The notes under the pieces were generated by a model. It worked only from the letters and a program-made list of their open reading frames with translations. It was not told where the DNA came from and did no database searches. Positions 12,010 through 26,254 of a stretch of DNA of 64,000 bases are shown here, in pieces; position 1 is the first letter of the stretch, and each line of letters opens with the position of its first letter. This stretch comes from Embiotoca jacksoni (lineage: Eukaryota; Chordata; Actinopteri; Embiotocidae). The stretch lies in the NCBI GenBank assembly GCA_022577435.1, contig JAKOON010000027.1, positions 6,506,800 through 6,570,799 of the forward strand, written 5' to 3'. The translations under genes and the position numbers were made by a program.

Positions 12010-14193
12010 GTAGAAAAAAAACAAGAAAAAAAACACACACACACACACACACACGAGTACTCGCTCACACACGGAGCGCTTCGCTCCCCCACCTCCCACC
12101 TCCCACCCCGACTCCACATCAGAGCAGCTGAGAGTTGATGGAGAGACGGAAGCTGCCACTCACTCTTTCTTTTTCTATCACAGGGCCCATACGTGAAGCA
12201 CGTCGTATCGGCATCGTGCACACTTGCCAGTTAAAATACAGCGGCTTCATTATGAGTTAATGTCACTTTGTGACACGGAGGGCGATGCCTATATCAGTGC
12301 CATTGTTCTAATAGAGAGTCTTGTATGGCGGGGATGCGGTGTAATTACATTGGCTTGCAGAGGCTCTTTATTGCTTTTTATGCAGCGCCGCGGCTGCAAA
12401 ACAATATATGGCCACGGAGATGGGTATCACCCAAGTGCTATCTCTCCATCTGCAGACAGAGTGAGAGCCACTACGTCTTTCCTCTCGCTGTTTTTATGAA
12501 AATGGGACATATTAAAAAAGAAGCATTTGCATAGAGATCAATTCAATCAAAGACCTTGGGCGGTTGAGGAGAAGGGAGGAGCGGGAGCTTTTTGTTTGTT
12601 TTAACACGGCCTTATCAGGGAAAACATGATTGTAATGTGCACCTCGCCAGCATATTCAGCAGTTCGCAGTAATAACTTGCAGTCTAGATACCCAGAGGGG
12701 CGGTATAGATTGAAAACGTCCAATCTCTTCTTTCCGCGGCGCGGACGCGGGCGGAGATGCGTCGCCGATAAACTCCGGGAGTTTCAGGATGACGTTGTCA
12801 CCGGCCGCCACACTCCCTCCTCACACAAAACCGGGCAGCGCAGAAACTTACGGCGAAGACTGGCCGAGGGCGGAAAATGGAAACGGCCCTGAGGTTCCGC
12901 CGGGCCTTCCGTCCGGTAAGCCCTTATTCCTCGGGCGACGGGGGACATGATAAGACGCCGCAGGCGAATACCGATCGCGATCGAGTTACGGCGCCGCTTC
13001 AGGGAGGCCGAATCCCGCGTGCGGCACCTGCGCCGCGACATCATCATCATCATCCAAGGTCAATGATCCCTTGTCTTCGTCACAGCTGCCGCACGTCGCA
13101 CTCACACGTGGCTTGTAAAAAAGTTGGATGACGGCCCACGTGGCACAGATTCAACATTGGTCTATTACCTCGTGCGCCGCCTGACCCGATGGCGGCGCTG
13201 AGCTCGGCGCCGCAGCTAACGACCGTCGATGTAAGCGCACGCGCGCTCGTGTGACGTGTCGGTGTTTTGTTTTTTTTTTTTTTTGTTCAGTTAAATGTTT
13301 TAGCTCTAAAATGGAGTAAAAAATCTTTTAAATTTGCTGATCTTATCCGACCGATAATCCAAAACAGCAGAGTTATAAAACGGACAAGAGCAAATCCTCA
13401 CATTTGAAAAGTCGGAACCGGCAAACACATTACAAACTGCTACTTTAACTAAAAGTTGTCAAATAATGTACGATTTATTTTCATGAAAAAATACGCCGCA
13501 TCGTTTTTGGTTTTTTTTTTCAACAAAATGACTGCGGCACCTGCTCCTCTGAAAAACTCAACATATCGATTTCAACTTTTGCTTTCTCAATAAATTCAAC
13601 AAACATGGACACGACGTTAATTACAGAATTCTTAAGGCGTTGAAAGGTGAATTCTGGACGGAGCGAGGCCGACGGTTTCCGCCTGTTTCTGAGCTTGAGC
13701 CTGCAGGCTCGCTCGCTTCAGTATTCGTCGCTGTGGCGGTGAGAGCAGCGTGAATGTCTGCGTCACAAAGCAAATCGACATATATCCGAACATTTGTATT
13801 CTTTTAAGTCCGCATATTCACTTTTACTTTGCTTTTATTTACGCTTACTTTTCTTTCTTTTGAACGGTCTTCTCCCTTTTCCTCAAACCTCTGCTTCAGG
13901 CTGCCGCTGAGGTCGATTTGACAGGTGCCGCGCTTTCGCCGCGACCCGCTTAAAGAAACACTCATTCTGCCGCCGCGCTCGCCTCGTCAGGGAAGTCCCG
14001 GGCGTCGTGACAAACGATAGATCCTGGAAGGCAGCGAGGATTTGGTTTTACAGCGGAGAGGGAGGAGATGGTTTCGGTCAGAGTTTCCGTTAGAACAAAC
14101 TGCGTTCACCGCTCAAACTTCATCTTTCCGCAGCTCAAAAACAACACGAGGCCTTCGGGCTCGGCCCGGAAGGAGAAAATCTCCCGCGCGCGC

Positions 14194-14271
<78 letters not shown>

Positions 14272-17233
14272 GCGTGCGCGAGGAGCGCTTTTAACCTTGA
14301 ACTCGTATCTGGGAGGCCCGGCCGGGACGCGGCTCTAATAAAAGCAGTATGGAAATTCGCAGCTAATCTACTAATCACGGGAAAGCTAATGCAGTTTGGC
14401 TGGAGGTGAATGTGGAGCTGTTATTTGGGCGCTGACAGGGGCGGTGGCTGATACTGAAGGAGGGGGGGGGAATAGTTTAGATCCACATCACGCTGAATCA
14501 CGGGCCGGGTCACCTTGTCCGTGTTAATAGGCAGAGGAGCCGTGTTTTACAGTGACGGCCCTCCTGAGGTGACGGGACTTTGTTTTGTATTTGCTTGTTT
14601 GTTAAAAAGAGGAAACAACAAAGATTTAAGCGACGGAAGGAAAGTTAATTCCCTATTAAGAGGAAAAAGGTATTTGAGTCAAACTGAACGGTGTCGCCGC
14701 GCGGTTTCTTACACCGCACTGCACGACTTGTTAGTCCCGCAGTGTGGCGGGGACGTTACCCTTTCTTAAGGTGAATGAATCAGTTTATTCCACGTCCATT
14801 TCTTTCCACAGCGGATTGGATCAGTCGGGCAGCAGCTCCAATTAAAACAAATCGGTGTGTCGTTTCGAGACGATGCGGAAATGACAGATTCTGTTTTGGA
14901 GAAGGAGCTTTCCGTTTTCAGTTTGCCACGTTGAATCCCAAATACATCTTAAAAGCAGAGGTCTGGCCCAGGCTTTTAGATCTGTACGCCGTACGATAGC
15001 GCGGACGAAATATCTCACAAAAACATGTTTTTAGGGTAAAAAAAAAAAAAGAAAAAGGATGTGGAACGTAGAAGGAGATCCCTCGTCTAGGAGTGTTGAC
15101 GGCCATGCAGTCGACGCTGCGTGTAAAAGCTACACAATTGTAAAACACTTTTAACGTGTATAGAAACAAAAATACAGTTCACGATCATAAAATCACAAAT
15201 GCGTGGGTGTTTTGTCATTTCGGTTTGGATCGGTCTCAAACTGTGTTTTGCCTTCTTGTCACGTGTGTCAGTAAAGATTATGTTAATTGCAGGCGTAAAT
15301 AGTTCCAGAAGTATTCAGAGTACGGCGCTGTATTCCTTTCAGCCGCTACACGCTACCGCATCTTGAGATTTTCCCTGCGCCCCAGTGGGCGTCTCGACCT
15401 CTCTGTCCAGTCAATTTCCCCGATCCTTTGTCCATAAACACCCTCGGGGTCCGAGTGTAATTGTGATGACCGCGCAGAACGGGACAATGCACTGGCTTGT
15501 TTCCGCTCGCAGGTCTGTAAACGGACAACGCGTCGACTGCTGCCGGCGAAACACGCGACGTCGGTACTTCCTCTCGCCGCGAACTCATAAACGTTGTCTT
15601 AAGAGTCGTGCGAGACATGTGATTTTCAGGAATGCGATCTTGTGATTGTCATGGGGTTTTCCCATGAACTCAAATGGACTGATAGCCATTTTGTTGCACG
15701 GCCCGTAATGAATGAACGAACGGCAAAGGGATTCAACCGAAGGGGGACAGATTATTGAGGCGAAGCACTTGTCGTCGTCACTTCAGATCGTGTGAACGTG
15801 TTTGTCTGCAGGTGCTGAATGAGGCAGTGGGAGCCATGATGTACCACACCATCACCCTGACCAGAGAGGACCTGGAAAAGTTCAAAGCTCTACGCATCAT
15901 CATCCGCATCGGCAGCGGCTACGACAACATCGACATCAAGGCCGCAGGAGAGCTGGGTACGAACTCTCCAAACAAACAGTCACTAATAAACCGTCGAATG
16001 TAACCTGTGCGATACACGGCGTCACTGCTGCAAGTATCGCAGGAGACGAGTAGAAACGGGACAGAAGGATAATATCTGTATTTTGCCAGGTGCTGCATGT
16101 TGTGTATTTCCTTTGGACCTTCGCCACGTGTCTTGTTTTATGGCCTCGTACACCGTTAAGAGATTTTGCTCGCGTTAGTGGCTGCGATGAGGGAGAGGTG
16201 TTAACGTCGACGCGGTCGTGAAATTTCAGGTGGCGATAAATCGTCAAACAAATAACTGCGACGGAGGACCGGCAGCGCCACCTCGGCTTCCTCGGTCGGT
16301 CGACGTATCTTCCGCTGCGGGCGATTGTGGGTCAGAACATCCGGAGATGCGCGCTCGCCTGCATACTGCAAAATACCTCCCGGTATTTTATTTATTTATT
16401 TATTTTTTTTTGCCACACTACATTTCACATCCTAAAGTTTTGGGGATATTTGGAACAACAGAGTAGGTCATTAAAAAAAAAAAAAAAAAAAAAAAGCGCC
16501 AGTTAAACTTCAAACGGTGAAAAAAAAAAAAAAAAACGACATGAAACGTTTCCGTTAGTTTCATCCAGCTGTTTTTTACAGACGTGAATGGAAACCATTC
16601 TCACAATTATGCAAATGAATGACATTTACGCTCAAAATCATTGCCAATCAGGCAATTATGTAATAATTGTGACCGGCCCTAACGATGCCTCGGGCGCGTC
16701 CGTTCAGATTTAGGTGAACCTGAAGTGGAGCCGCCTCGGACGCCGCGTGTTCAGCCGCTTCCTCGTTTTCGCCGCGCGGGGTGACGTCGGCGGCTGGATT
16801 CGGCGTGACGCGCCGCCGCGAGCCAGAACGTTCAAAGAGACGGAAAGAGCGAAAGACAGAGGAGGAGGAGAGTTCAGTTTTCTCTCTGAACCGCCGCCCG
16901 GGCTTATATCAGCAGGCTGGTGGCTCAAACAGCTCTCGCAGTTGACAAAGCTGCCATTTCCCTGCCAATACGAGATACTGTGTCTAACTGCCACCCACTC
17001 ACGGAAGGCGCGCTCTTGCCTCGCGAACGCAGGAGTCAAAAGCTATCGTGCCCGGAGAAGCCGGCGCTGATATGACGGCTGTTCTCGGGGAGAAGAAAAG
17101 GGGCCATTGATTGAGCGGGCTCCGGCTATTTTTTGCTGTCCAGAGACGGCTGTGCTGTTACTCCGAGATACAGAGTGGGATGAGGACATTAGAGGAGAGC
17201 GAGGGCAGGCAGGAGTGCTTAAGTGTTAGAGTG

Positions 17234-17265
<32 letters not shown>

Positions 17266-18670
17266 AACCAAAAAAAAAACGAGTGTTGTTGGAGGAAAGG
17301 CAAGGTAACACAACGAGGTCGGAGGTTTAAATCGCCTGAAGGCAACAGAATGATCAACATTCTGCTGCGTGAGATCTTAACAGAAAGAGTCTCAAACTTT
17401 CGGTGTTTTACATATCTACGTCGGTATTGTTTTAACTTTTAGAGGATGCCCGTTATGACGATGTGATGTTGCCTAAACGAGGTCTTAAACTTTTGGTTTC
17501 ATTTGCGTTTAAACCTTTTTCTTTTTCTCTCCTCTGGCCTTCAGCATCGATTTGAGGATTTTACATGAGACAGGATGTAGTTTTTGGGGCCTGGCAGGCA
17601 GTTGATTCTCTCGTTGGCCTGAGTTTACTCATATCTCCCTTTACTGGATGTCTATAAACTGATGATGCTGTTTATATTCAGTGAAGTCATCAGGAGTTTA
17701 AAATTCAATTAAAGGAATTATAATATTGACTTTTTTTTTTTAGCCACGAACTGAATTAATTATGCGATAAATCTTATCATCTCGCTGTCAGACGTTCTCA
17801 GATCCGAGTCGCCGCTTTATTTTATGCATTGATGTTTTAAATGCATTTTTTTTTTTCTTCTCCTCTTCCCGTTTCCTCGCTGTTGGTGTTGTTGTGATTG
17901 TAAAGTGTTCTGGGACCATGTTGCGCAGTGATTTTTTTTTTTACATTTAAATTGAAACCGTTTTGCTCTCCGTGTGCTTTTTCTTCAGGCATCGCTGTGT
18001 GCAACATTCCCTCGGCAGCCGTGGAGGAGACGGCGGACTCCACCCTGTGCCACATCCTCAACCTCTACCGGCGGAACACCTGGCTCTACCAGGCTCTCCG
18101 GGAAGGCACGCGGGTCCAGAGCGTGGAGCAGATCCGGGAGGTGGCGTCCGGCGCCGCGCGCATCCGCGGCGAAACCCTGGGCCTCATCGGTTTTGGTGAA
18201 TATCACTTATTCGGTTATTTACTCCCGTCTGTTTTTCCATTTCTGCTTCCAGTTTCTTCCCCTTCCCTCTGACTTTCATCGTGTTTTTTTTTTTCATTCG
18301 CTGCCTTCCCCTCTAGTGTTTTCATATCCTCTCACCGCTCAGCGTGCCTTCTGTTTCCCTGCTCTGATAAGGTTATTTTTCTTCCTCCGCCCGTCCCTCA
18401 GATTATCTCAAGGTTGCCTGTTTCGCCTCCCTCCGGGCCGACTTCCTTTCTCTGCCACACTGTTCTCTCATCCCACCGCTCTAATGCTCACCATTATATC
18501 TCTATTATTCTCTCTTGTTCTGTTTTCCACTCTTCTTCTCTGTCACTGTGGTCCCCCGACATCTTGGCCTGCCATAATCAGGCCTCATGGCAGACTGTGA
18601 TTCTGCCTCTGTGTGTGTGTATCTGTGTCTCTCACATTGTGTTTCCCCTCTGTGCACCTGTTTCACTGCC

Positions 18671-18749
<79 letters not shown>

Positions 18750-18849
18750 CGCGTGTGCGTGCGTCATTCTGCCCTGTCTCAACATCACTGGGCTGACAGA
18801 TGCTCTGTTTTCTCACAAGCCACCTTATCTCTGTGTCCACATACACTCC

Positions 18850-18911
<62 letters not shown>

Positions 18912-21900
18912 ACAGGTCCCAGACAGATGCCTAGACTTAATGTGCCTGAACAGCAGGTCCTGGCAGGGAAAATGTCCCCCCGAATCTCTCTCTTTCTCAC
19001 CCATTCCTCCCACCTCCAGCCTCCTCCTGCTTGAGCCATCTCCAAAACAATGTCCATTGTCAGTGGGAGGTTGGGGAGAGCTCTGGCCTCCTGGTGTTTG
19101 TTTGTAGGACTCTGCACACACGGCCAGCTGCACAACTCTGGGGAAAAAAGAAAAAAAAAAAAAACTCTGGCTCCGGGGCCACAATAGACTCGGGAGCACT
19201 TCAAGTACCGGCCGTGCCAAACCTTTTGATCCTCTCCACTCTTCAGAATCAGTTTTTCCACGGTGCTGAATCGATTTGTTATTTCTTATTTTGAACGTAT
19301 CGGTCGAGTTGTTTTTCCCAGATGAGTAAAAAAGTAACTGACATCAACAGTATTGTTGTCAACCCCTTTACCTGATCTGGTCAATTTGATTTGGGATTTT
19401 GGGAATATGCTCATCCACGAGCCACCTACGATCAATATTTTCATATTAACGATAGAGCAAATGAAAATGCGTCTGTGAGCGGAGTCGCTCGTAGTGACAA
19501 ATCCTCCGATAATTATCAGCGGTTCCTCTCAGCTCGGTGGAATGATTGAGTTCAGTGTCATCAGTGTTGTTTCCAGATGCAGAAGGCTCTAGTAGTAGAC
19601 GGTCACAAAATCTGACAGCCTGCTATATACATTAACACTGAATGGACTGTTGAAGGTCCCATATTGTCGCATTTATGTGGTTTTTTTTTGCACCCTTTAT
19701 GACACATAAAATATATAAGTAGTTATGGGTTGCTGACTTGTAATAGGGTTGAGCATTTTAATCTAAATTTCTAATTTGAAAATCGCTCTGAACTATTTGA
19801 TTCAAAATCCACGATTCTTCTTCTACTTATGTTTTTTAATAGTTGGTTGACAGACAGGCTTTAGACCTATTACCGCCCCCTTCTGACGGGAGTAACGCAT
19901 TACAACCAGGGGTTGTAAAAACAGGGAAAATTAAGGAAGAACGCTAGTTTTTTTTTTTTATATTATAACGACAATTTGAATATTTTTAAATCAGGGCCCA
20001 TCCCTAAAATGCAGTTGTTCCGAGCAAAAGTCAGAACTGCAACGTGCTCAACCCCACGTCGTACTGCGGGGGTGCCGTCCTCGCCGTTCGTCTGTGGATA
20101 AATGAGCAATGCAAAGTTAAAAGTCTGCCGCAGAGACCCCCGACAGCGAAGGTGCCGGAGGTTGATTTGGGTGGCTGACCACCTGGTTTTCTTTCTTAGT
20201 GGCACTGATTGTCGTGGGAAGGGAGGGGAGAAGGCTTAGAAATACAGACAGGACAGAAGCTGTGATTCTGGGGTACCTTCATGTTAACAGAGAAGGAAAT
20301 CCACGCGAAAGCACTCGTTCCCCCAGCAGTTTCTAGTGCAACTGCAGTGCAACAAAATCGAGAGGTATTTTTAGATGCCGAAACACGAACCGTAAACAGA
20401 TCTCATTGTGAGTCCCCCACAAGATCAGAGAGACGCAGTTTCTCTCTAAACCCACTACTTTTCACCAATTTTCCCAACAATCACACGGGCAGAAAATCGT
20501 TGCAGAAGAAGCAGTGATCCCAATTTCGACGCCTGCCCCCCCTCCCCCAGAAGCCTCGGTAAATCAGATTGCACCGCAGCGGCAAGACGACCCGGTGTGC
20601 TAAAAGTGACTGGGAAAAACTCATTCCGCCGCCGCCGCCGCCGCCGGTACTGCTCTCTCAACCTGCACTTACAACCGGCAGCCGAACGCAACAAGTTCGT
20701 GCCCGTCGTCCGCGCGGGGTCGAGACGGGCTGCGCGGGGAAATTAGGGAATAAAGCGAGTGAAGCAGAAGTACGCGAGACTGGTTCAGGGGAAGGAGATC
20801 AAACTTCGGATTGATCGGGTTTTTTTTTTTTTTTTTTTTTTTACCGCAATCAGACAGTAACGGGACAAATGAATCGCTGATGAAGAGAGCGTTTAGTTAC
20901 GACGTCGGTATCACCATAAAAAAAAAAAAAAACAAGAAAAAAAACGAAAATAGTCTGAGCGATTGCTTACACAGCTGTCTCCATCCTGCCGTCTCTTATT
21001 GGCTGACGCCGAAAGAGAAAAAGAGGAGGGATGATTCTCGTCGGCTGCGGAGCCGAAGAGCGGGGACGCAGCGCTCCATCACGAAGAGAGGACCTTGAGA
21101 GTGTAAAGGACCTTATCGATCCTTTTCACCAGCAACAACATCCAACTCTCCATTACTCTCTCTCGGCTGCTGCTGCTGCTGCTGCTGCTGCTGCAGAGCA
21201 GGAACGAGAAGCTCCAGCCAGCCGAGTGGAGACTCACATCCCACACAACAAATGGCTGAGAGAGACAACGGGGAGACGCTTCTGCTGCGTACCACACAGT
21301 CTGATTCACCGTCTCGCAACCTCGGCTGCAGACGAGTTACCTCACAAGTGTTCTCATCCTGGCGAACGATTTCTCCGTCCTGACTCCGTCGCTTACCCCT
21401 CATCAATCCTTTATTTCTTAAATACTTCACAACGGCCTCTTCGCGTCCTCAACGTGAGGCGATTTATGTTAAAAGCAGGATTCCGGAGCGGGGCGATCGT
21501 TCAAGTGGATAAACTTTGAGAAAAGCTGATTGATTTGGTTCAATTTATTGGTTGGACTGTGTTCTAGGAACAAATAAACTTTTTTTTTTTTTTTTTCCAG
21601 GGAATCAAAGTTTTTGTTAAATGATGTTAAATTCCACATTTTGGGACGTCGTCACGTTTTTTTTTTTTTTTTTTTTTAATTTCCCTGTTTATGAGCCTTC
21701 ATTTTTCTTGTAAATTTAGTAAAAAAATATTATGAATATATATATTTATATATGTATTTTCAAAATCCCTATTGTGGATCAAGGGTTACCAAAGATTTGT
21801 CTGCGACTGTCTTGGCAGTCTTCAAACTTTTGACAAAAGCAGACAATATTAACGGATAAATCCAGAACTGGTGTGAATGTAACGTTGACCCTTTTAAACA

Positions 21901-22308
21901 CTAAAATAAATATATAATTCAAGTTCCAGTGTTAATAATAAATACGGTTCTGAACGTGTAAAAAGCTGTTTTTCACCTGCAGTCTCCAGATTTTTTTTTT
22001 GTGTTTTTTTTGTTGATGTTTAACTTTTTATTTATTTTTCATTTCACACTTTGCGTTATGCAGTCTGTGAATGTTTCAGTCGGCTGTGTTCAACAGCGAG
22101 GAACATTCAGTGCGCTTAACCTTGGCAAGAAATATTTTGACTCAATTCAGGAATAAAAGCACTTTCTGCTCCCAGAGGTTGAGAATCTTTGCTCTACATA
22201 ACGGCATCAACCAGATAACATGTACAGTATATAAATGTCTCTGCTCTCAGCTCCTGCGTTTGACTGTGCACATTAACGAACACTACAAACCTCTGACTGT
22301 GCGTGCGC

Positions 22309-22340
<32 letters not shown>

Positions 22341-22761
22341 CCGTCCTCAGGTCGTTCGGGCCAGGCGGTCGCTGTGCGGGCCAAAGTTTTCGGCTTCAAC
22401 GTCATCTTCTACGACCCGTACCTGCAGGACGGCCTGGAGCGCTCGCTGGGCGTCCAGCGCGTCTACACCCTGCAGGACCTGCTCTACCAGAGCGACTGCG
22501 TCTCCCTGCACTGCAACCTGAACGAGCACAACCACCACCTCATCAACGACTTCACCATCAAACAGGTACGTTGCTGACGCGCGCACACACACACACACAC
22601 ACAGGGAGTCTATGTCACCCAGACAGAGCCGAACACCCCGTTGAACAGCTGTGACCTGACCTGGGCTTAATGCGGTGCTATCTAGCAGGTAGACAAGCAG
22701 AGCTGCTGGTGTATTATTACTCTGTCAGCCTGGAGGCTCTCCTAAAGAGCATTACAGTTGG

Positions 22762-22799
<38 letters not shown>

Positions 22800-23472
22800 A
22801 GTAAAAAAAAAACAAAAAAACAAAGCTGGAAACCGCAGCACCCTTCCTGCCTGCACATTCCCTGCTCTTTATCTTAAGCTCCACCAAAGCTGGACACAAA
22901 TTCATTCCTTTGCTCTGTCAAATGCAATTAGCGCCAGCCCACGGCTACAGCAAATATATCGACTAGGCTGCACAGCGGGAGGGGGGGGGGGGGCTGAGAG
23001 CTGAGAGCACAGCGGGGGGGGGGGGGGGGGGTGGTGGTGGTGGTGGTGGGGGGACTGCTGCCTCTGCGAGTCAATAACCGCACTCCGAGGCGCCGCCTGG
23101 GGTGACACCTGCAGGGAAGCCGGGGAACTGCTGCACACGGCTGAGGACTCGTCTCCCCTCCTGTCAACGTCGTCACCCCCCCCCCCCCCTCCCCTCCCCA
23201 CCCCCACCCCCACCCGTTGCCGCTCGCTGTTTCTCTTTTTTCGTCGCCTTCTTTTCGAGATGGAGTGCGTTGCAGTACGCGAGGAGATAAAGAGGAGTGG
23301 GCGTAGGGTAATAGCCTAACCTAGTTAAGTCTCTGTCTTTTCCACAGCCTAAGATTCTCAGCTTGCCTCTTAAGTGCTGCAATGAAAGAGCACTTTTCTC
23401 TCTTTCCTCACCCAAAATTTTGGCAGTGGCTCTTAGCTTCTAAAGTGGAAATGTGTGTGTGTGTGTGTGTGC

Positions 23473-23503
<31 letters not shown>

Positions 23504-23692
23504 TGTGTATTTTTGTGCGTGTCAAGAACCACCGAGGCCTAATAAAAGACTGCCTGCCAGTGTAAAGGCTTTTCATGCCCCTGGATTTCAGCTTTTGTCA
23601 AGATTAAGGGATTACTTTCTTCTCAGCATATTCATTTGATTTTTTTTTTTTTTTTTTTCCCCTTCCTCCCTCTTCCACTTTTTGTTGTGCCT

Positions 23693-23723
<31 letters not shown>

Positions 23724-24323
23724 CTTCCGCAAGCAGCGAGGGGCGGCGGTGGCGCTGCCTCATCTCTCGGCTCATCCTTCATTTCAGCTCCGGGATGTGG
23801 ATAAAGACTGTTCTCTATCCCACATCTGACACTGTTTTCCCCAGGTGCTTTGTGTCTACTAGATCTCTCAGGTGTCAGGCGCAACAAAGATGTCACCGTT
23901 TTCTTGGTTTTTTTTTTCTTCTTTTATTTTTTTTCTTCCTCTTCTCAATTTCTGTCCCGTGTAATATGTTTAAAGACCCTCAGATGCAGACGTCCGATCC
24001 GGCTTCATCATCTGCTCTCGATCGGACAGATTAATTTGACTGCCTGGCTGACAGACACGCAAAAACGAAACAAAAACAAAAAAAAAAACCAGGTCTGATG
24101 TTTAGTCGGCGGACAGCCGGAGACGCCTCTGCTTTTCTGCGTCGACTGATTTGAATTTGTGTGTCTTGCGCAACGCAGATGCGTCAGGGTGCGTTCCTGG
24201 TCAACACCGCGCGGGGAGGCCTGGTGGATGAGAAAGCTCTGGCCCAGGCACTGAAGGAGGGCAGGATACGCGGAGCTGCCTTGGATGTCCACGAGACCGA
24301 GCCCTTCATGTAGGTGCACGCGC

Positions 24324-24391
<68 letters not shown>

Positions 24392-25831
24392 TTCACTTAG
24401 AGAGACAGATACAGACGAGGGGAATCGATCGGTGCTTGCGAAAGGGGAAGGAGACGAGGAAATCACACGCGGGCCAAGAGAAAGAGGAGACGCTTAGGGC
24501 AGAAACAATGGCAGATACATGATGAGCTGAAGACACCTCACTCTCTTCTAAAAGGCTCCTTCACGGCCCCCCGCAGGTATAATGCAATTCAGGAGGTGGA
24601 GAGCCGGCTTTATTCTTGTCAGAGGAAATTAAATGCAGTTAAAGGCACGGGCGGATGTTTCAGGATGGGAGACGCGAGGTGCCGCAAAAGAGTCTATCCG
24701 CTCCGTCTGCAGACATCCCGGCGCGACGACTCAAAGGAAATCTTAAAAGAATCTTTCAGACACTTTGTAAAAAAGTCGCTTCGGTTTTTTTTTTTTTTTT
24801 TTTTTTTTGTTTGACTTATCACGATCGCTGTAGATCATCTTCACGTTTTGACAAGCGCAGTAACTTTTATTTTGCCATTTATTTGGGAGGGTGATCAAAA
24901 CAAGCTCTTATCTGTGACAAGCTAAAAAAAAAAAAAAAAGTCTTACTGGAAATGTGACGCTTAATACTTCGTCATCTGAAGCAACGTGTTTCTCGTTCAT
25001 CTATCTGACCGATAGAGGACGTCTCAGATCATTTTTCATTCATTTTAGAGTTTTTACTTTTTTTTTTTTTTTTTGCAAACAGCTTAATTAAATGACGGGA
25101 AATAACTCGTGATTATGAATTATTCACTTGAATTTTTTTTTTTTTTTTAAGCAGTAGCTGCAACGATCGTCTTGTTTAATCTCCCTAAATGTAAAGATTC
25201 ACCGCTTTTTCTTTGTAATATATCATCGTAAACCGACCAGCTTCGGGTTTCACGCAACTGAATGGGCAGAGGTGTTTCTCTAATCTGAATTGTAAAGATA
25301 CAATCTAAAGAAACTGAATAACTTCGGAAATATTCCGATTTTTATTAATTTTTTTCAGATTTCTTTCTACAATCCCAATTTTTTTGTTTTTTCTTTTTTT
25401 GCTGTACAACCCCGAATGTGACGCTTAAATCGTTCCAGACTTCACCTCTATTCCTCAAACGCCTTTTTTCTTTTGTCCCGTCCCTGTATTTCAGCTCCGA
25501 GCTATCAACTCCAAATTTCTATTTCCACTTCGAGCAAACAGCTTGATACGCCTCCCGGCTTTCCACCTTTCTGAGAGCCGTGTTCTCCCGTCTCCGAGGG
25601 CAACCGGTGGCCGATTTGTCGTTCGCGCATCGGGGGGGCAGTTAGGGAGGTTGAGGGCTGCTTATTTCTGGCTGGCTGCTCAGCTGACCGGCTGCTCGTG
25701 AGGACCGAAACTGAACCCTGATGAATCTGGAGCTCGTGCTCCGCTAACCCAATATGTCAACAGGGGAGTGTTTCGTAACTTCGGCCCCCCCCGTCCCGTC
25801 CCACGCGACACGACACTGATTCAGGGCGCTG

Positions 25832-25885
<54 letters not shown>

Positions 25886-26205
25886 AGGTGTTACAAGGAT
25901 AAGAGGAAGAGGAGGGGAGAGAGAGCTGGCGCTGGTATGTTCTTCCTAAACCACATGAGAGGAAAGAGAGAGAGAGGAAGTGTCGGAGCAGCAGGAAGAA
26001 GATGGTGGCATTTGCGAATAACAGGATCTGACATTTTATCCCTCCGGCCAAATTTCCAGACAGTCGTCACGTAAATTGTACACAAACATCTTGAATCGTG
26101 GAGTTTAAAATGTAACAGGAATTTTATTACAACAGCAAACGGCTTGATTCATGTTTTTTTTTTTTTTTTTGAGTATTTCAACAATAAATAGAGATGCCCG
26201 TTGCA

Positions 26206-26254
<49 letters not shown>

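Larger units (their letters stand above)
12010..15811 (+). other. ctbp2 intron
   Basis: The intron starts with a short (CA)n block (12033-12053). It contains a non-repetitive AT-rich stretch at about 12225-12700 with an octamer motif, GC-rich DNA at 12740-13260, and a long (CG)n(GT)n block at 14184-14280. No further exon was recognised. Confidence 0.7.
18196..22350 (+). other. ctbp2 intron
   Basis: The largest intron of the gene here (4.2 kb). It has GT and CA blocks at 18675-18767 and 18853-18907, a (CTG)n block at 21169-21202, T and A runs at 20819-20842 and 20919-20944, and a (GT)n(GC)n block ending 12 nt before the next exon. No additional exon was recognised. Confidence 0.75.
22566..24178 (+). 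other. ctbp2 intron
   Basis: Holds the right arm above, a (GA)n block at 22761-22799, a G-rich block at 22979-23050, a (GT/GC)n block at 23453-23515 and T runs at 23640-23658 and 23694-23723. No exon was recognised. Confidence 0.7.

Noticed and set aside
17974..18600. 208-codon frame overlapping ctbp2 exon 4
   Set aside because: It is an out-of-frame reading of the exon that continues into the intron; the CtBP2 frame explains this region.
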